Origin: Nocardia sp. NBC_00508 | GTDB lineage: Bacteria > Actinomycetota > Actinomycetes > Mycobacteriales > Mycobacteriaceae | Assembly: GCF_036346875.1 (NCBI RefSeq) | Contig: NZ_CP107852.1 | Coordinates: forward strand, 7,316,001-7,380,000 | Length of the DNA: 64,000 bases | Direction: 5' to 3' | Part shown: in pieces, positions 34,780 to 44,451 of the stretch | Position numbering within the stretch: the stretch's first letter is position 1 | How the letters are laid out: every line of letters begins with the position of its first letter | Notes under the pieces: generated by a model | What the model saw: only the letters and a program-made list of their open reading frames with translations | Databases searched by the model: none | What the model was told of the DNA's origin: nothing | Program-made: the position numbers and the translations under genes

Positions 34780-36225
34780 TCAGTCCGCAGAGACTTCGCT
34801 GCGATCGCCGCTCCAGAGCGTATGGAACTTGCCCTCGGCGTCGATGCGCTCGTAGGTATGTGCACCGAAGAAGTCGCGCTGCCCCTGGGTGAGCGCGGCC
34901 GGGAGGCGCTCGGCGCGCAGGGCATCGTAGTACGACAGGGATGACGCGAACGCCGGTACCGGGATGCCCAGCAGGGTCGCGGTGGACACTACGCGCCGCC
35001 AGCTGTCGATCGCCGTCTCGATCGCCGCACGGAAGTAGGGCGCGAGGATCAAGCTCGGCAGTTCCGGGTTCTCGTCGTAGGCTTCCTTGATCCGGTTCAG
35101 GAACCGGGCCCGGATGATGCAGCCGCCGCGCCAGATCGTCGCGAGGTCGCCGGGGCGCAGGTGCCAGTTGTACTCGGCGCTTCCCGCGGCGATCTGATCG
35201 AAGCCCTGGGCGTAAGCGACGACCTTCGACGCGTAGAGCGCCTGCCGGATGTCTTCGGTGAACTGCTCGACATCGGTGGGCTTGTCCGCCAACCGGCCCG
35301 CAGCGAGACCGGCGGCAGCCTTACGCTGTGCGCGCGAACCGGAGAGGGCCCGCGCGAAAACCGCCTCGGCGATACCGGTCACCGGCACCCCGAGATCCAG
35401 GGCGGACTTCACCGTCCAGCGCCCGGTACCCTTCTGCTCGGCGGCGTCGACGATGACATCGATGAGCGGTCGGCCCGTTTTCCCGTCGACCTGCTCGAGC
35501 ACCTCCGCTGTGATCTCGACCAGGTAGCTCTCCAGGTCACCGGAGTTCCACTGGGTGAACACGTCGGCGATCTGCTTCGCGTCGAAGCCGAGCGCGTCGC
35601 GGAACAGGTGGTAGGCCTCGCCGATCAGTTGCATGTCGGCGTACTCGATGCCGTTGTGCACCATCTTGACGAAGTGCCCGGAACCATCCGGACCGATATG
35701 GGTGCAGCACGGCGTTCCGTCGACTTTCGCCGCGATCGATTCCAGCAGCGGACCGAGCGAGTCGTAGGACTCTTTCGGGCCACCGGGCATGATCGACGGG
35801 CCGTTGAGCGCGCCCTCCTCGCCACCCGAGATACCGGCGCCGACGAAGTTCAATCCCCGTTCCCGCAGCGCGGCTTCGCGGCGGATGGTGTCGGTGTAGA
35901 GGGCGTTGCCGCCGTCGATGATGATGTCGCCCGGCTCCATCGCGGTTGCGAGTTCCTCGATGACGGCATCCGTGGCGGCACCCGCCTTCACCATGATCAG
36001 CACCCGGCGCGGCTTCTCCAGCGCGGCGACGAACTCCTCGGTGGTTTCGGTGCGCACGAAGTCGCCGTCGTCGCCGTGTGCCTCGAGCAGTGCGTCGGTC
36101 TTGGCGATGCTGCGGTTGTGCAGCGCCACCGTATAGCCGTGCTTGGCGAAGTTGCGGGCGATGTTGCTACCCATGACCGCCAGGCCGGTGACCCCGATCT
36201 GTGCACGTGCTGTAGAGGTCGGCAT
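34780..36225 (-). CDS. gnd: 6-phosphogluconate dehydrogenase (decarboxylating)
   Basis: 481 aa, the long NADP-dependent form. N-terminal Rossmann loop GVTGLAVMGSNIARNFA, the substrate loop GAGISGGEEGALNGPSIMPGG, catalytic Lys in HFVKMVHNGIEYADMQ, and the conserved C-terminal QRDFFGAHTYER are present. It converts 6-phosphogluconate to ribulose 5-phosphate with NADPH formation in the pentose phosphate pathway. ATG 36225 is preferred over a TTG one codon upstream. It is convergent with the ATPase gene and otherwise monocistronic. Confidence 0.97.
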   Translation of the reverse strand: MPTSTARAQIGVTGLAVMGSNIARNFAKHGYTVALHNRSIAKTDALLEAHGDDGDFVRTETTEEFVAALEKPRRVLIMVKAGAATDAVIEELATAMEPGDIIIDGGNALYTDTIRREAALRERGLNFVGAGISGGEEGALNGPSIMPGGPKESYDSLGPLLESIAAKVDGTPCCTHIGPDGSGHFVKMVHNGIEYADMQLIGEAYHLFRDALGFDAKQIADVFTQWNSGDLESYLVEITAEVLEQVDGKTGRPLIDVIVDAAEQKGTGRWTVKSALDLGVPVTGIAEAVFARALSGSRAQRKAAAGLAAGRLADKPTDVEQFTEDIRQALYASKVVAYAQGFDQIAAGSAEYNWHLRPGDLATIWRGGCIIRARFLNRIKEAYDENPELPSLILAPYFRAAIETAIDSWRRVVSTATLLGIPVPAFASSLSYYDALRAERLPAALTQGQRDFFGAHTYERIDAEGKFHTLWSGDRSEVSAD

Positions 36226-36541
36226 CAATCAGCTCTCTCGTTCGACAGGTGTGGCGTGTCCGCGCGAAGCCGTTCGGCGGGTGCCTCGTGGAGTCCGTTC
36301 CACGACGCCTCAGACCTTACCTACCCGGTCGGTCCGAGTCTGTTGCGCATGGTCGCGTCCGGTGCGTCAGCCCAGGTGCGGTTCTCCGTGCGTTCCGTAC
36401 AGCCACCGTCGAAGCCCGACCTGTTTCGAAAGAGACCGGCAAGGTTGCATGCGAAGGGATCGGGCAGTCGCGCAATGCGTCGAGAGTTCCTGAGATGACA
36501 GCCCTCGAGGAGAGAGGCGATCCCTCGAACAGCCTGCTGGA
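36226..36541. other. Intergenic region upstream of gnd
   Basis: 316 bp between the gnd start and the esterase stop, both on the minus strand. It should hold the gnd promoter and the esterase transcript end. No gene, repeat or strong hairpin was found. Confidence 0.4.
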
Positions 36542-37462
36542 CTATTTCCTGGCCAGACGGTATGCAAGCCACGATTCGATATCCCGAAGGGCGGCGGCGG
36601 CCATGCCGGTCGGGCGAAAGGTGAATGCGTGTGTGGACTCGGGGTACACCCGGATGTCCACATCGTTTCCTGCCGCGGAGAGCCGGGCGGCCATAGCCAG
36701 GTTGTCCTCGAGGAGGATATCGAGACGTCCTACTACCAGTAGCGCTGGTGGTAGGTCGGAGAGGTCGCCGTAGAGGGGAGATATATCGGGGTCGGTCCGG
36801 TCGGCGATGTGGCCGACATACGCCTCGATGAAGAACTCGTCGGCGTACAGTTTGGCGCCGGGAGATTGCCCGCTGAGGTCGTAGGCGCCGAACTGAAGGA
36901 CAGCACCGGCGAACGGATCGGCGAGGCCCTGGTCTCGTAGACGCAGCAAGGTGGTCATGGCCAGAGTGGATCCCGCCGATGCTCCGCCGATCGCCAGTTC
37001 CGTTGTCCCGAACAATGACTCCGCCCGTTCCAGGAGCCAGAGGGCAGCGGTTTCGCAATCGTCGGGAGCCGCAGGCCATGGATGCTCGGGCGCCAGTCGA
37101 TAGTCGACGCTCACCACGGCCACGCCGAGATTGTCGGCCAGACGAGCATTGCGGGCATCCCCACTCGCCGCTGATCCGAGATAGAACCCTCCGGCGTGGA
37201 TGTCGAGGTAGGCGCCACGGATCTCGGTTTCTCGGGGGACGGTGATCCGCACCGGGACTCGACGCCCGCCGAATTCGGCGGTGTCCTGGGTGGCCCTGTT
37301 ACCCGATGGCGTGAGAGACGTGGCCTGCCTGTCCCGGGCCTGCCGTAGCTCCTCGACAGTGGTCGGGCCTGCGACAGCTCTCGAGGCTGCATTGAACTGT
37401 CGACTCTCCTCGACGTAAGCGTCGAGTTCCTCATCGATCAGCCATCTCAGTCCGATCTCCAT
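36542..37462 (-). CDS. Alpha/beta hydrolase, hormone-sensitive-lipase family esterase
   Basis: 306 aa. The oxyanion motif is HAGGFYLGS (HGGGF variant), the nucleophile elbow is GGASAGS with the catalytic Ser, the acid is in VVGRLDILLED and the His in YPESTHAF. Nearby SVDYRLAPEHPWPAAPDD is typical of the family. ATG 37462 is set by GGGAGGAA directly upstream; a start 27 codons earlier has no site. It probably hydrolyses short or medium acyl esters. A large intergenic region separates it from the divergent tandem TetR gene. Confidence 0.92.
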   Translation of the reverse strand: MEIGLRWLIDEELDAYVEESRQFNAASRAVAGPTTVEELRQARDRQATSLTPSGNRATQDTAEFGGRRVPVRITVPRETEIRGAYLDIHAGGFYLGSAASGDARNARLADNLGVAVVSVDYRLAPEHPWPAAPDDCETAALWLLERAESLFGTTELAIGGASAGSTLAMTTLLRLRDQGLADPFAGAVLQFGAYDLSGQSPGAKLYADEFFIEAYVGHIADRTDPDISPLYGDLSDLPPALLVVGRLDILLEDNLAMAARLSAAGNDVDIRVYPESTHAFTFRPTGMAAAALRDIESWLAYRLARK

Positions 37463-38009
37463 GTTCCTCCCGTTCGCAGCCGCGTGCCGTGCGGAGTGAG
37501 AATGCAACCAGATGGCGCGACGGGCATCAAACAACCAATCCACGTGCTAGCCACAACTATTGGTTGAGGACTCCACGTTGTAGTGGGATAAGGCACGATG
37601 CGATGGAATGCGGCTGATCGAACCCCTCGAAGATCCGCGGCCACCCGTGCGGCGCTCCGACCGTCGATGACACGAAGGCATCTGGTCGTCAAGCTTTGAA
37701 GCTGTGCAGGCGGGCAGTGGGCTCATCAGCCCATTCTGGCTGTACTCCGGATGTGCCCGGTCGCAGGATGTCGGCCAGAAGTTGGCCTGCACAGGGTGGA
37801 GCGGCCCAGATCCCGGATCCGCGGCGCGAGTTGGGCCCGGATCCGGTGGAACCACCGACGGTCGTCCGCGGACGAAGGCAATTCGCACTGCGGCCGATCT
37901 GGTAGCCCTGGTAGCCCGGCGCAACTCCTGACATCCACGTTCGGGTGCAGCCGTCCCCGCCGATGGTCGGCCCCCAAGGCCGGTTGCCGAGCGCTCGATA
38001 CGCGACACT
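37463..38009. other. Long divergent intergenic region
   Basis: 547 bp between the esterase start and the tandem TetR start. The part near the esterase (37545-37590) is AT-richer and probably holds its promoter. From 37690 to 37930 the minus strand is open in more than one frame and reads, for example, LLADILRPGTSGVQPEWADE before a stop, but no family is recognised and no start with a ribosome binding site is visible. It could be a decayed gene. Confidence 0.35.
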
Positions 38010-39242
38010 GTGCGCGTGAGCACGAAGGGCAACGGCAGGGAGCCGCGGCGGAGGCCGCCGAATCGGCGCGCGATGATCCTGGACGCCGCGGTGGACGCGT
38101 TCGCACACGGCGGCTACTACGGCACGTCGATGGCCGATATCGCGGCGGCGGTCGGTATTTCGGCGGCCGCGCTGTACCGGCATTTCCGCACCAAGCAGCA
38201 GCTGCTGGGTCAGTGCCTGCTGGTGGGCCTCGACGACACTTTGGACCGGCTCGGCGCTGCGTACCGCGCCGATGATTCCGGTGCCGCCGTACTGGCCCAG
38301 GTGGTGCGGGTGGCACTGGAACTGCGCGGCCTGCCGAGGCTGTGGCAGCTGGAGTTCCGCAATCTGACACCTGCCGACAAGGCCGCGGTGCTGGTCCGCG
38401 TTTCGCGGCTCACCAGATATCTGCGGCACACGATCCGCGCACGTCGGCCGGAGCTGACCACCCCGGATGTCGAGCTGCTGAGCTGGTGTGTGCTGTCGGT
38501 CGCGGTCAGTCCGTCCTATTACCGTGCCGAATTGCCCGCACCCGTCGCCGCGCAGGTGCTCGACGCCGCCGTCGCGGCCGTGATCTCCACCGAGTTGCCC
38601 GAGTACCCGGCGGGCCGCGCGCCGACCCGGCCACCGCGCACCGATACCGGCAACACCGAACTGGACCGGGCGCTGCGGTCGGAACGAATGCTCGCGGAGG
38701 CGGCGCGATTGTTCAGCACTCGCGGCTATGCGGCGGTAGGAATCGAGGACATCGGCGCAGCCGTAGGCGTCACGGGCCCCGCCCTGTACCACCACTTTTC
38801 GAGCAAGGCCGAGTTGCTGGACCAGATCGTCCGCCGGCAGGACGAATGGCTTCGCCTGCTGCTCGCCCGTGCGGTCGCCGATGGCCGCAGCGCCGAGGAA
38901 TCGATGCGATCGCTCATGCGCAGCTTCGCCCAGTTGGGCGCCGACGAACCCGATCTGCTCGCCATCACCGTCAGCGAGACCAGGCACCTGCCCGTCGACG
39001 CGGTGCAGCGATACCGGCGGGTCCGCCTGGACTGCATCGCCCAGTGGGGCCGCATGTTGCAGGCCGTCCGGCCCGAGTTGTCTCCCCCGGTCGCGCGCGT
39101 GCTGATTCGCGCCGTGGCCACCGTGGTCATCGACGCCGTCCGCAATCCACGTTTTCGATGGCGCGTCGATCTGGTCGACGTCCTGGTGGCGATCGGAGAA
39201 GGGATCGAATCGGCGCCGGTCCGCGGTCGAGTTTCCACATAG
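38010..39242 (+). CDS. Tandem TetR-type transcriptional regulator (two TetR units in one chain)
   Basis: 410 aa, twice the normal TetR size. The first helix-turn-helix is at about residues 20-68 (ILDAAVDAFAHGGYYGTS, AALYRHFRTKQQLL) and the second at about 228-275 (MLAEAARLFSTRGYAAVG, GPALYHHFSSKAELL), each followed by a ligand domain. One chain therefore carries two DNA-binding units and may act as an internal dimer. GTG 38010 or GTG 38016 may be the start. It is followed 222 bp later by fadE5, so control of fatty-acid degradation is a fair inference. Confidence 0.9.
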   Translation: MRVSTKGNGREPRRRPPNRRAMILDAAVDAFAHGGYYGTSMADIAAAVGISAAALYRHFRTKQQLLGQCLLVGLDDTLDRLGAAYRADDSGAAVLAQVVRVALELRGLPRLWQLEFRNLTPADKAAVLVRVSRLTRYLRHTIRARRPELTTPDVELLSWCVLSVAVSPSYYRAELPAPVAAQVLDAAVAAVISTELPEYPAGRAPTRPPRTDTGNTELDRALRSERMLAEAARLFSTRGYAAVGIEDIGAAVGVTGPALYHHFSSKAELLDQIVRRQDEWLRLLLARAVADGRSAEESMRSLMRSFAQLGADEPDLLAITVSETRHLPVDAVQRYRRVRLDCIAQWGRMLQAVRPELSPPVARVLIRAVATVVIDAVRNPRFRWRVDLVDVLVAIGEGIESAPVRGRVST

Positions 39243-39464
39243 TGATTTACGCCACTTAGTCGCTATTCACTTATCCGGGCCAATCCTGCGCTATCAGCGA
39301 ATAGGAGGCAACCGGACGCTCGACCATGAACTTAGTGGTAATTAACTTCGAATTGATTTCGGGTCATCCGTACCGCACAGTATGCCGTGGGTGATCACCG
39401 ATCCGTGCGCCCTACCGCATCCCTCGCCGATACAGCGGCCGGTTTCCCGAAAGGCATTTGGCCC

Positions 39465-41300
39465 GTGAGCCATTACAAGAGCAACGTGCGCGATCTCGAG
39501 TTCAACTTGTTCGAGGTGTACGGACTCGACGCCATCTTGCAGTCAGGAGCGTTCGGCGACCTGGACGGCGACACCGTGCGGTCGATGCTGGCCGAGGCGG
39601 CGCGCCTGGCCGAAGGGCCGGTCGCCGAACCGTACGCTGAGTCGGATCGCAACCCACCGGTTTTCGATCCGGCCACCCACTCGGTCAGCCTCCCGGAATC
39701 GTTCAAGAAAGCTGTGCGCGCCTGGCAGGACGCCGAGTGGTGGCGCGTAGGCAAGACCGAGGCGATCGGCGGCGTACCCGCTCCCGCCATGGTGAGCTGG
39801 GCGATCAGCGAATTCGTCCTGGGCGCACAGCCAGCGGCCTACCTGTACCTGACCGGCGCGATCATGGCCCACATCACGCACGGCATCGGCACCGCGGAGC
39901 AGAAGCGCTGGGCCGAGCTCATGGCCGAACGCAACTGGGGCGCCACCATGGTGCTGACCGAGCCCGATGCCGGTTCCGACGTGGGCGCCGGCCGCACCAA
40001 GGCGATCCAGCAGGAGGACGGCTCCTGGCACATCGAGGGCGTGAAGCGGTTCATCACCTCCGCCGACTCCGACGACCTGTTCGAGAACATCATGCACCTG
40101 GTGCTGGCCCGCCCCGAGGGCGCGGGAGCCGGCACCAAGGGCCTGTCGCTGTTCTTCGTGCCGAAGTTCCACTTCGACCACCAGACCGGCGAGATCGGTG
40201 AGCGCAACGGCGCCTTCGTCACCAACGTCGAGCACAAGATGGGCCTGAAGGCCTCCACCACCTGTGAGGTCACCTTCGGCGGGCACGGCATCCCGGCCAA
40301 GGGCTGGCTGGCCGGTGAAGTGCACAACGGCATCGCGCAGATGTTCAAGGTGATCGAGGAAGCCCGCATGATGGTGGGCACCAAAGCGATCGCCACCCTG
40401 TCCACCGGCTACCTCAATGCCCTCGAATACGCCAAGACCCGCGTGCAGGGCAGCGACCTGACGCAGATGGCGGACAAGGCGGCGCCAAAGGTGACCATCA
40501 CCCACCACGCCGACGTGCGCCGGGCACTGATGATGCAGAAGGCGTACGCGGAAGGCCTGCGCGCGATCTACCTCTACACCGCTGGACACCAGAACGACAT
40601 TGTGGCCCAGCATATCTCGGGTGCGGACGCGGAACTCGCCGCGCGGGTCAATGATCTGCTGCTGCCGATCGTCAAGGGTGTCGGTTCGGAGCGGGCCTAC
40701 CAGTACCTCACCGAGTCGCTGCAGACCCTGGGTGGTTCCGGCTTCCTGCAGGACTACCCGATCGAGCAGTACATCCGGGACGCGAAGATCGACTCGCTGT
40801 ACGAGGGCACCACCGCCATCCAGGCGCAGGACTTCTTCTTCCGCAAGATCGCCCGCGACCACGGCGTCGCGCTGGCCCACGTCGCCGGGAAGATACGGGA
40901 AACAGCGGAGTCCACCACCGGCAACGGCCGCCTGAAGGCCGAGAAGGTGCTGCTGGCCACCGCGCTGGAGGACGTCCAGGACATGGCGGGCAGGTTCACC
41001 CAGCACCTGCTCGCCGCGCAGGAAAGTCCCACCGAGCTGTACAAGATCGGACTCAACTCGGTGCGATTCCTGCTCGCAGTCGGCGACCTGCTCGTCGCGT
41101 GGCGGCTGATCGTCGCCGCCGAGATCGCTCTCGCCGCCCTCGATTCCGGCACCGGCGACCGGGATCGTGCGTTCTACGAGGGCAAAGTCGCCGTCGCGTC
41201 CTTCTTCGCCAAGACCGTCCTCCCCCACCTCAGCGCTGAATGGTCGGTCATCTCCGATGTCGACATCAGCGTCATGGAACTGGACGAAGCCGCGTTCTGA
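39465..41300 (+). CDS. fadE5: Acyl-CoA dehydrogenase, FadE5-like
   Basis: 611 aa, the same length as mycobacterial FadE5, and beginning SHYKSNVRDLEFNLFEVYG as that protein does, which fixes GTG 39465 (with GAAAGG upstream) over a start 26 codons earlier. FAD and substrate motifs of the family are present: TMVLTEPDAGSDVG, GVKRFITSADSDD, and LYEGTTAIQAQDFFFRK, with an extended C-terminal part. It carries out the first oxidation of acyl-CoA in beta-oxidation with broad chain length range. A perfect hairpin lies 52 bp after the stop. Confidence 0.95.
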   Translation: MSHYKSNVRDLEFNLFEVYGLDAILQSGAFGDLDGDTVRSMLAEAARLAEGPVAEPYAESDRNPPVFDPATHSVSLPESFKKAVRAWQDAEWWRVGKTEAIGGVPAPAMVSWAISEFVLGAQPAAYLYLTGAIMAHITHGIGTAEQKRWAELMAERNWGATMVLTEPDAGSDVGAGRTKAIQQEDGSWHIEGVKRFITSADSDDLFENIMHLVLARPEGAGAGTKGLSLFFVPKFHFDHQTGEIGERNGAFVTNVEHKMGLKASTTCEVTFGGHGIPAKGWLAGEVHNGIAQMFKVIEEARMMVGTKAIATLSTGYLNALEYAKTRVQGSDLTQMADKAAPKVTITHHADVRRALMMQKAYAEGLRAIYLYTAGHQNDIVAQHISGADAELAARVNDLLLPIVKGVGSERAYQYLTESLQTLGGSGFLQDYPIEQYIRDAKIDSLYEGTTAIQAQDFFFRKIARDHGVALAHVAGKIRETAESTTGNGRLKAEKVLLATALEDVQDMAGRFTQHLLAAQESPTELYKIGLNSVRFLLAVGDLLVAWRLIVAAEIALAALDSGTGDRDRAFYEGKVAVASFFAKTVLPHLSAEWSVISDVDISVMELDEAAF

Positions 41301-41351
41301 CACCAGAGCCTGAACACGTGGGCTCGCCGGGTCACCTGGTCCCGGCAGTCA

Positions 41352-41389
41352 CCGCTCCCGCGGCCAGATGGCACTGGCCGCGGGAGCGG
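41352..41389 (+). terminator. Perfect 16-bp stem hairpin after fadE5
   Basis: CCGCTCCCGCGGCCAG (41352-41367) pairs exactly with 41374-41389 around a six-base loop. On the plus strand an A-run, not a T-run, follows, so it is not a textbook intrinsic terminator; actinobacterial transcripts often end at strong stems without a U-tail. The rest of the 373-bp gap up to the sulfatase start shows no gene. Confidence 0.65.
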
Positions 41390-41673
41390 AAAAAAATGAC
41401 ATCCGCGCTGCTCGTCGTTTAGCATTTCACTGTGCCGTCGCAGTAGTGGATGGGTCGCGTTCGTCCTCCCCGGTCGGCATTGGCATGGCCCGGCCACCTG
41501 CACATTCCGGAGCCATTGACGATGAGGGTTGCCTGAGCTTCAGGGCAAGAATTCGATTCCAGTAAGGCACGCAGCCGAACCATCTCGTTGACGCAGTGTC
41601 GATGCGTTGCATCGCTGCTCGAACGAGCAAGCTGGCGGTATCCAGTTCCATCCGGCAGGACGGAGGACGAGTT

Positions 41674-44025
41674 ATGGCGCTCGAGGAGTACCGGCGGGGA
41701 ACAGCTTTTCCTGGAATCATCGGGCGAACGACCGACGTGTCGAGGCCCGCGTGGCCCCAACCGGTGCGTGCGGTACCGGGGGCGCCCAACCTGCTGTTCA
41801 TCGTGCTCGATGACACGGGATTCGCACAGCTCGGTTGTTACGGCAGTCCCATCTCCACACCGCATATCGACGGCCTGGCCGCGGGCGGACTGCTGTACAA
41901 CAACATGCATACGACGGCACTGTGCTCACCGTCGCGTTCCTGCTTGATCACCGGTCGCAACCACCATGCCAACGCGATGGCGGGCATCACGGAGATAGCC
42001 ACGGGATATCCCGGCTACAACGGCAACATTCCGTTCGAGAACGGATTCCTCTCCGAGATGCTGCTGCAGCACGGGTACAACACCTACATGGTCGGCAAAT
42101 GGCACCTGGTGCCGTCGGAGCAGGAATCGGCGGCCGGCCCCTACGATCGTTGGCCCCTCGGCCGGGGTTTCGAGCGGTTCTACGGCTTCCTCGGCGGCGA
42201 CACCAGCCAGTGGTATCCGGATCTGGTGCACGACAACCACCAGGTCGAGCCGCCCCGGACGCCCGACGAGGGCTACCATCTGACCGCGGATCTGGTCGAC
42301 AAGGCGATCTCCTTCATCGCCAGCGCGAAGCAGGTCGCCCCGGACAAGCCGTTCTTCCTGAACTTCTGCACCGGGGCGACCCACGCACCCCACCATGTAC
42401 CGAAGGAGTGGGCGGATCGCTACCGAGGCCGATTCGACGACGGCTGGGACGCCTACCGCGAGTCCACCTTCGACCGCCAACTCCGGCAGGGCGTCGTACC
42501 GCCGGACGCCCGGCTCTCCCGCCGTGACCCGGATGTGCCGGACTGGAACTCCCTGTCGCCTGACGCGCGCCGCCTGGCCGCGCGAATGATGGAGGTCTAC
42601 GCCGGATTTCTCGCGCATACCGACCACCACATCGGACGGTTGCTGGAGTTTCTGGAGCACACCGGCGAACTCGACAACACCTTGATCATGCTCGTCTCCG
42701 ACAACGGAGCCAGCCCCGAGGGCGGCGTCTCAGGTACCACGAACGAGCTGCAGTTCTTCAACAACGCCCCGGAACCGCTGGAAGACAGTCTTCGAGCCAT
42801 CGACGAACTCGGCGGACCGACCACGTTCAACCATTACCCGTGGGGCTGGACCTCGGCGGGCAACACGCCCTTCCGGCGGTGGAAGCGCGAGACCTACCGC
42901 GGTGGCGTCAGCGATCCGTTTCTGGTCCATTGGCCACGCGGCATCGCGGCACAGGGTGAAGTGCGAACCCAGTACGCACACTTGATCGACATTGTTCCGA
43001 CTGTCCTGGACGCGTTCGGAATCGAACCCCCGGCCACCATCAAAGGCGTATCACAGTCGCCTATTCACGGTGTCAGCTTCGCCCACACGTTCGATGACCC
43101 GACCACACCGACCCAGCATCACACGCAATACTTCGAGATGCTCGGTCACCGCGCGATCGACCACGACGGATGGCGGGCCGTGTGCCCGTGGCCCGGGCCG
43201 TCCTTCGCCGAGGCGGACAAACCCTTCGGCAGCCCTATCACCGCGGAGGACCTCGGCAAGCTGGACGCCGACCACTGGGAGCTGTACCACATCGCCGAGG
43301 ACTTCGCCGAGACCCGTGACCTCGCCGCCGAACACCGCGACAAGCTCATCGAAATGATCTCACTGTGGTACGTGGAAGCCGGTAGATACGAGGTACTGCC
43401 CATCGACGGCAGCGGCCTGCAACGGCTGGTGGCAGAGCGCCCGCAGATCACGCAGGCACAGACCCGGTACACACTTCGGCCCGGCACCGAGACGCTGCCC
43501 GCGGCCGTCTCCCCTCGGGTATTGAACCGTCCGCACAGTGTCACCGCCGATGTCGAGATCCCGCCCGGCGGCGCTGAAGGCGTCCTGCTCTGCCAGGGCA
43601 CCAACGTCGGAGGCTGGTCCTTCTTCGTCAAGGACGGCCGATTGCACTACGCCCACAACTACGTTCGGCGCACCGTCCACCGGGTCTCCCCCGCGGACCT
43701 CGTTCCCGAAGGCCGCCACGAGTTGCGCTTCGAATTCGAACCCACCGGTGCGCCCGATTTCGCCAATGGCAAAGGCACACCGGGCCGCGCTCGGCTCTAC
43801 ATCGACCGCAGCTTGGTCGGCGAGGCCGATTTCCCGTTCATCACGCCGGTCGCGTTCAACCCCGGCGGGATGACCTGCGGCGCCAACCCGGGCTCCGCGG
43901 TGGTCTCCGACTACGAACCTCCGTTCCGGTTCACCGGCACATTGCACACCGTCGTCGTCGACCTCTCCGGAGAGCTGATCACCGATATGCACAGCGAGAT
44001 GCGCATGCACATGGCCCGGCAGTAG
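41674..44025 (+). CDS. Arylsulfatase, AtsA/AtsD-like
   Basis: 783 aa, close to the length of mycobacterial AtsA/AtsD. The formylglycine motif is CSPSRS with the modifiable cysteine C84, preceded by LLFIVLDDTGFAQLGCYG with the calcium-binding Asp pair and followed by YMVGKWHL and SDNGAS, all typical of sulfatases. After about residue 560 there is a beta-rich C-terminal region (GVLLCQGTNVGGWSFFVKDG) usual for this large type. It hydrolyses sulfate esters and needs a formylglycine-generating enzyme, not in this window. ATG 41674 has CGGAGGA upstream. No signal peptide is seen. Confidence 0.93.
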   Translation: MALEEYRRGTAFPGIIGRTTDVSRPAWPQPVRAVPGAPNLLFIVLDDTGFAQLGCYGSPISTPHIDGLAAGGLLYNNMHTTALCSPSRSCLITGRNHHANAMAGITEIATGYPGYNGNIPFENGFLSEMLLQHGYNTYMVGKWHLVPSEQESAAGPYDRWPLGRGFERFYGFLGGDTSQWYPDLVHDNHQVEPPRTPDEGYHLTADLVDKAISFIASAKQVAPDKPFFLNFCTGATHAPHHVPKEWADRYRGRFDDGWDAYRESTFDRQLRQGVVPPDARLSRRDPDVPDWNSLSPDARRLAARMMEVYAGFLAHTDHHIGRLLEFLEHTGELDNTLIMLVSDNGASPEGGVSGTTNELQFFNNAPEPLEDSLRAIDELGGPTTFNHYPWGWTSAGNTPFRRWKRETYRGGVSDPFLVHWPRGIAAQGEVRTQYAHLIDIVPTVLDAFGIEPPATIKGVSQSPIHGVSFAHTFDDPTTPTQHHTQYFEMLGHRAIDHDGWRAVCPWPGPSFAEADKPFGSPITAEDLGKLDADHWELYHIAEDFAETRDLAAEHRDKLIEMISLWYVEAGRYEVLPIDGSGLQRLVAERPQITQAQTRYTLRPGTETLPAAVSPRVLNRPHSVTADVEIPPGGAEGVLLCQGTNVGGWSFFVKDGRLHYAHNYVRRTVHRVSPADLVPEGRHELRFEFEPTGAPDFANGKGTPGRARLYIDRSLVGEADFPFITPVAFNPGGMTCGANPGSAVVSDYEPPFRFTGTLHTVVVDLSGELITDMHSEMRMHMARQ

Positions 44026-44451
44026 GCCCACCGCTCAGCCGGGAGCCGCCTCCGCTCCGACTCACACGACAGAGCCGCGGTGGAGATCGAGCAGGTCCGG
44101 CTGGCGCATCTTCGGCGGTGACGGGGGCGGCGATGGCACGGTGTGTCGATGTGCGGGTGGATGTGCCTGTCGCTGTGGTGGTTTCGCGGCCGTAGTGGAT
44201 GTGGGCCGACCCTGATCCGGCTGACCAGCCAGGCCGTCCCCGGGTATCACAGGTGAGTGGTGTCACACGCGCCGACGTGCAACACCACTCACCCGGCTCG
44301 AGCCCGACCCGCGATCGGAACCGGTCAGATCTCCCCCGGCCTGACCGCGTATACCTCGTGCAGTTCGGTTCTGATCAGGCTCGGGTCCTGACGTGTTTGC
44401 GCGGACAGCCCGTACAGACGCAACAATTCGCACGGAATTGCTGGAGAGTCG
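44026..44451. other. Convergent intergenic region between sulfatase and NRPS
   Basis: 426 bp between the two convergent gene ends. It contains the hairpin at 44252-44293 and no supported gene; short frames on both strands are rich in Thr, Pro or His and look non-coding. Confidence 0.5.
44252..44293. terminator. Hairpin with 12-bp perfect stem between convergent genes
   Basis: GGTGAGTGGTGT (44252-44263) pairs exactly with ACACCACTCACC (44282-44293); the 18-base loop can form a further short CACG/CGTG stem. It lies midway between the ends of the sulfatase and NRPS genes, so it may end transcription from both sides. No T-run follows. Confidence 0.55.

Noticed and set aside
37547..38032. 161-codon minus-strand frame in the esterase/TetR gap
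   Set aside because: Competing frames on the same strand look equally likely, no start signal is visible and the product is compositionally biased, so at most a decayed gene.
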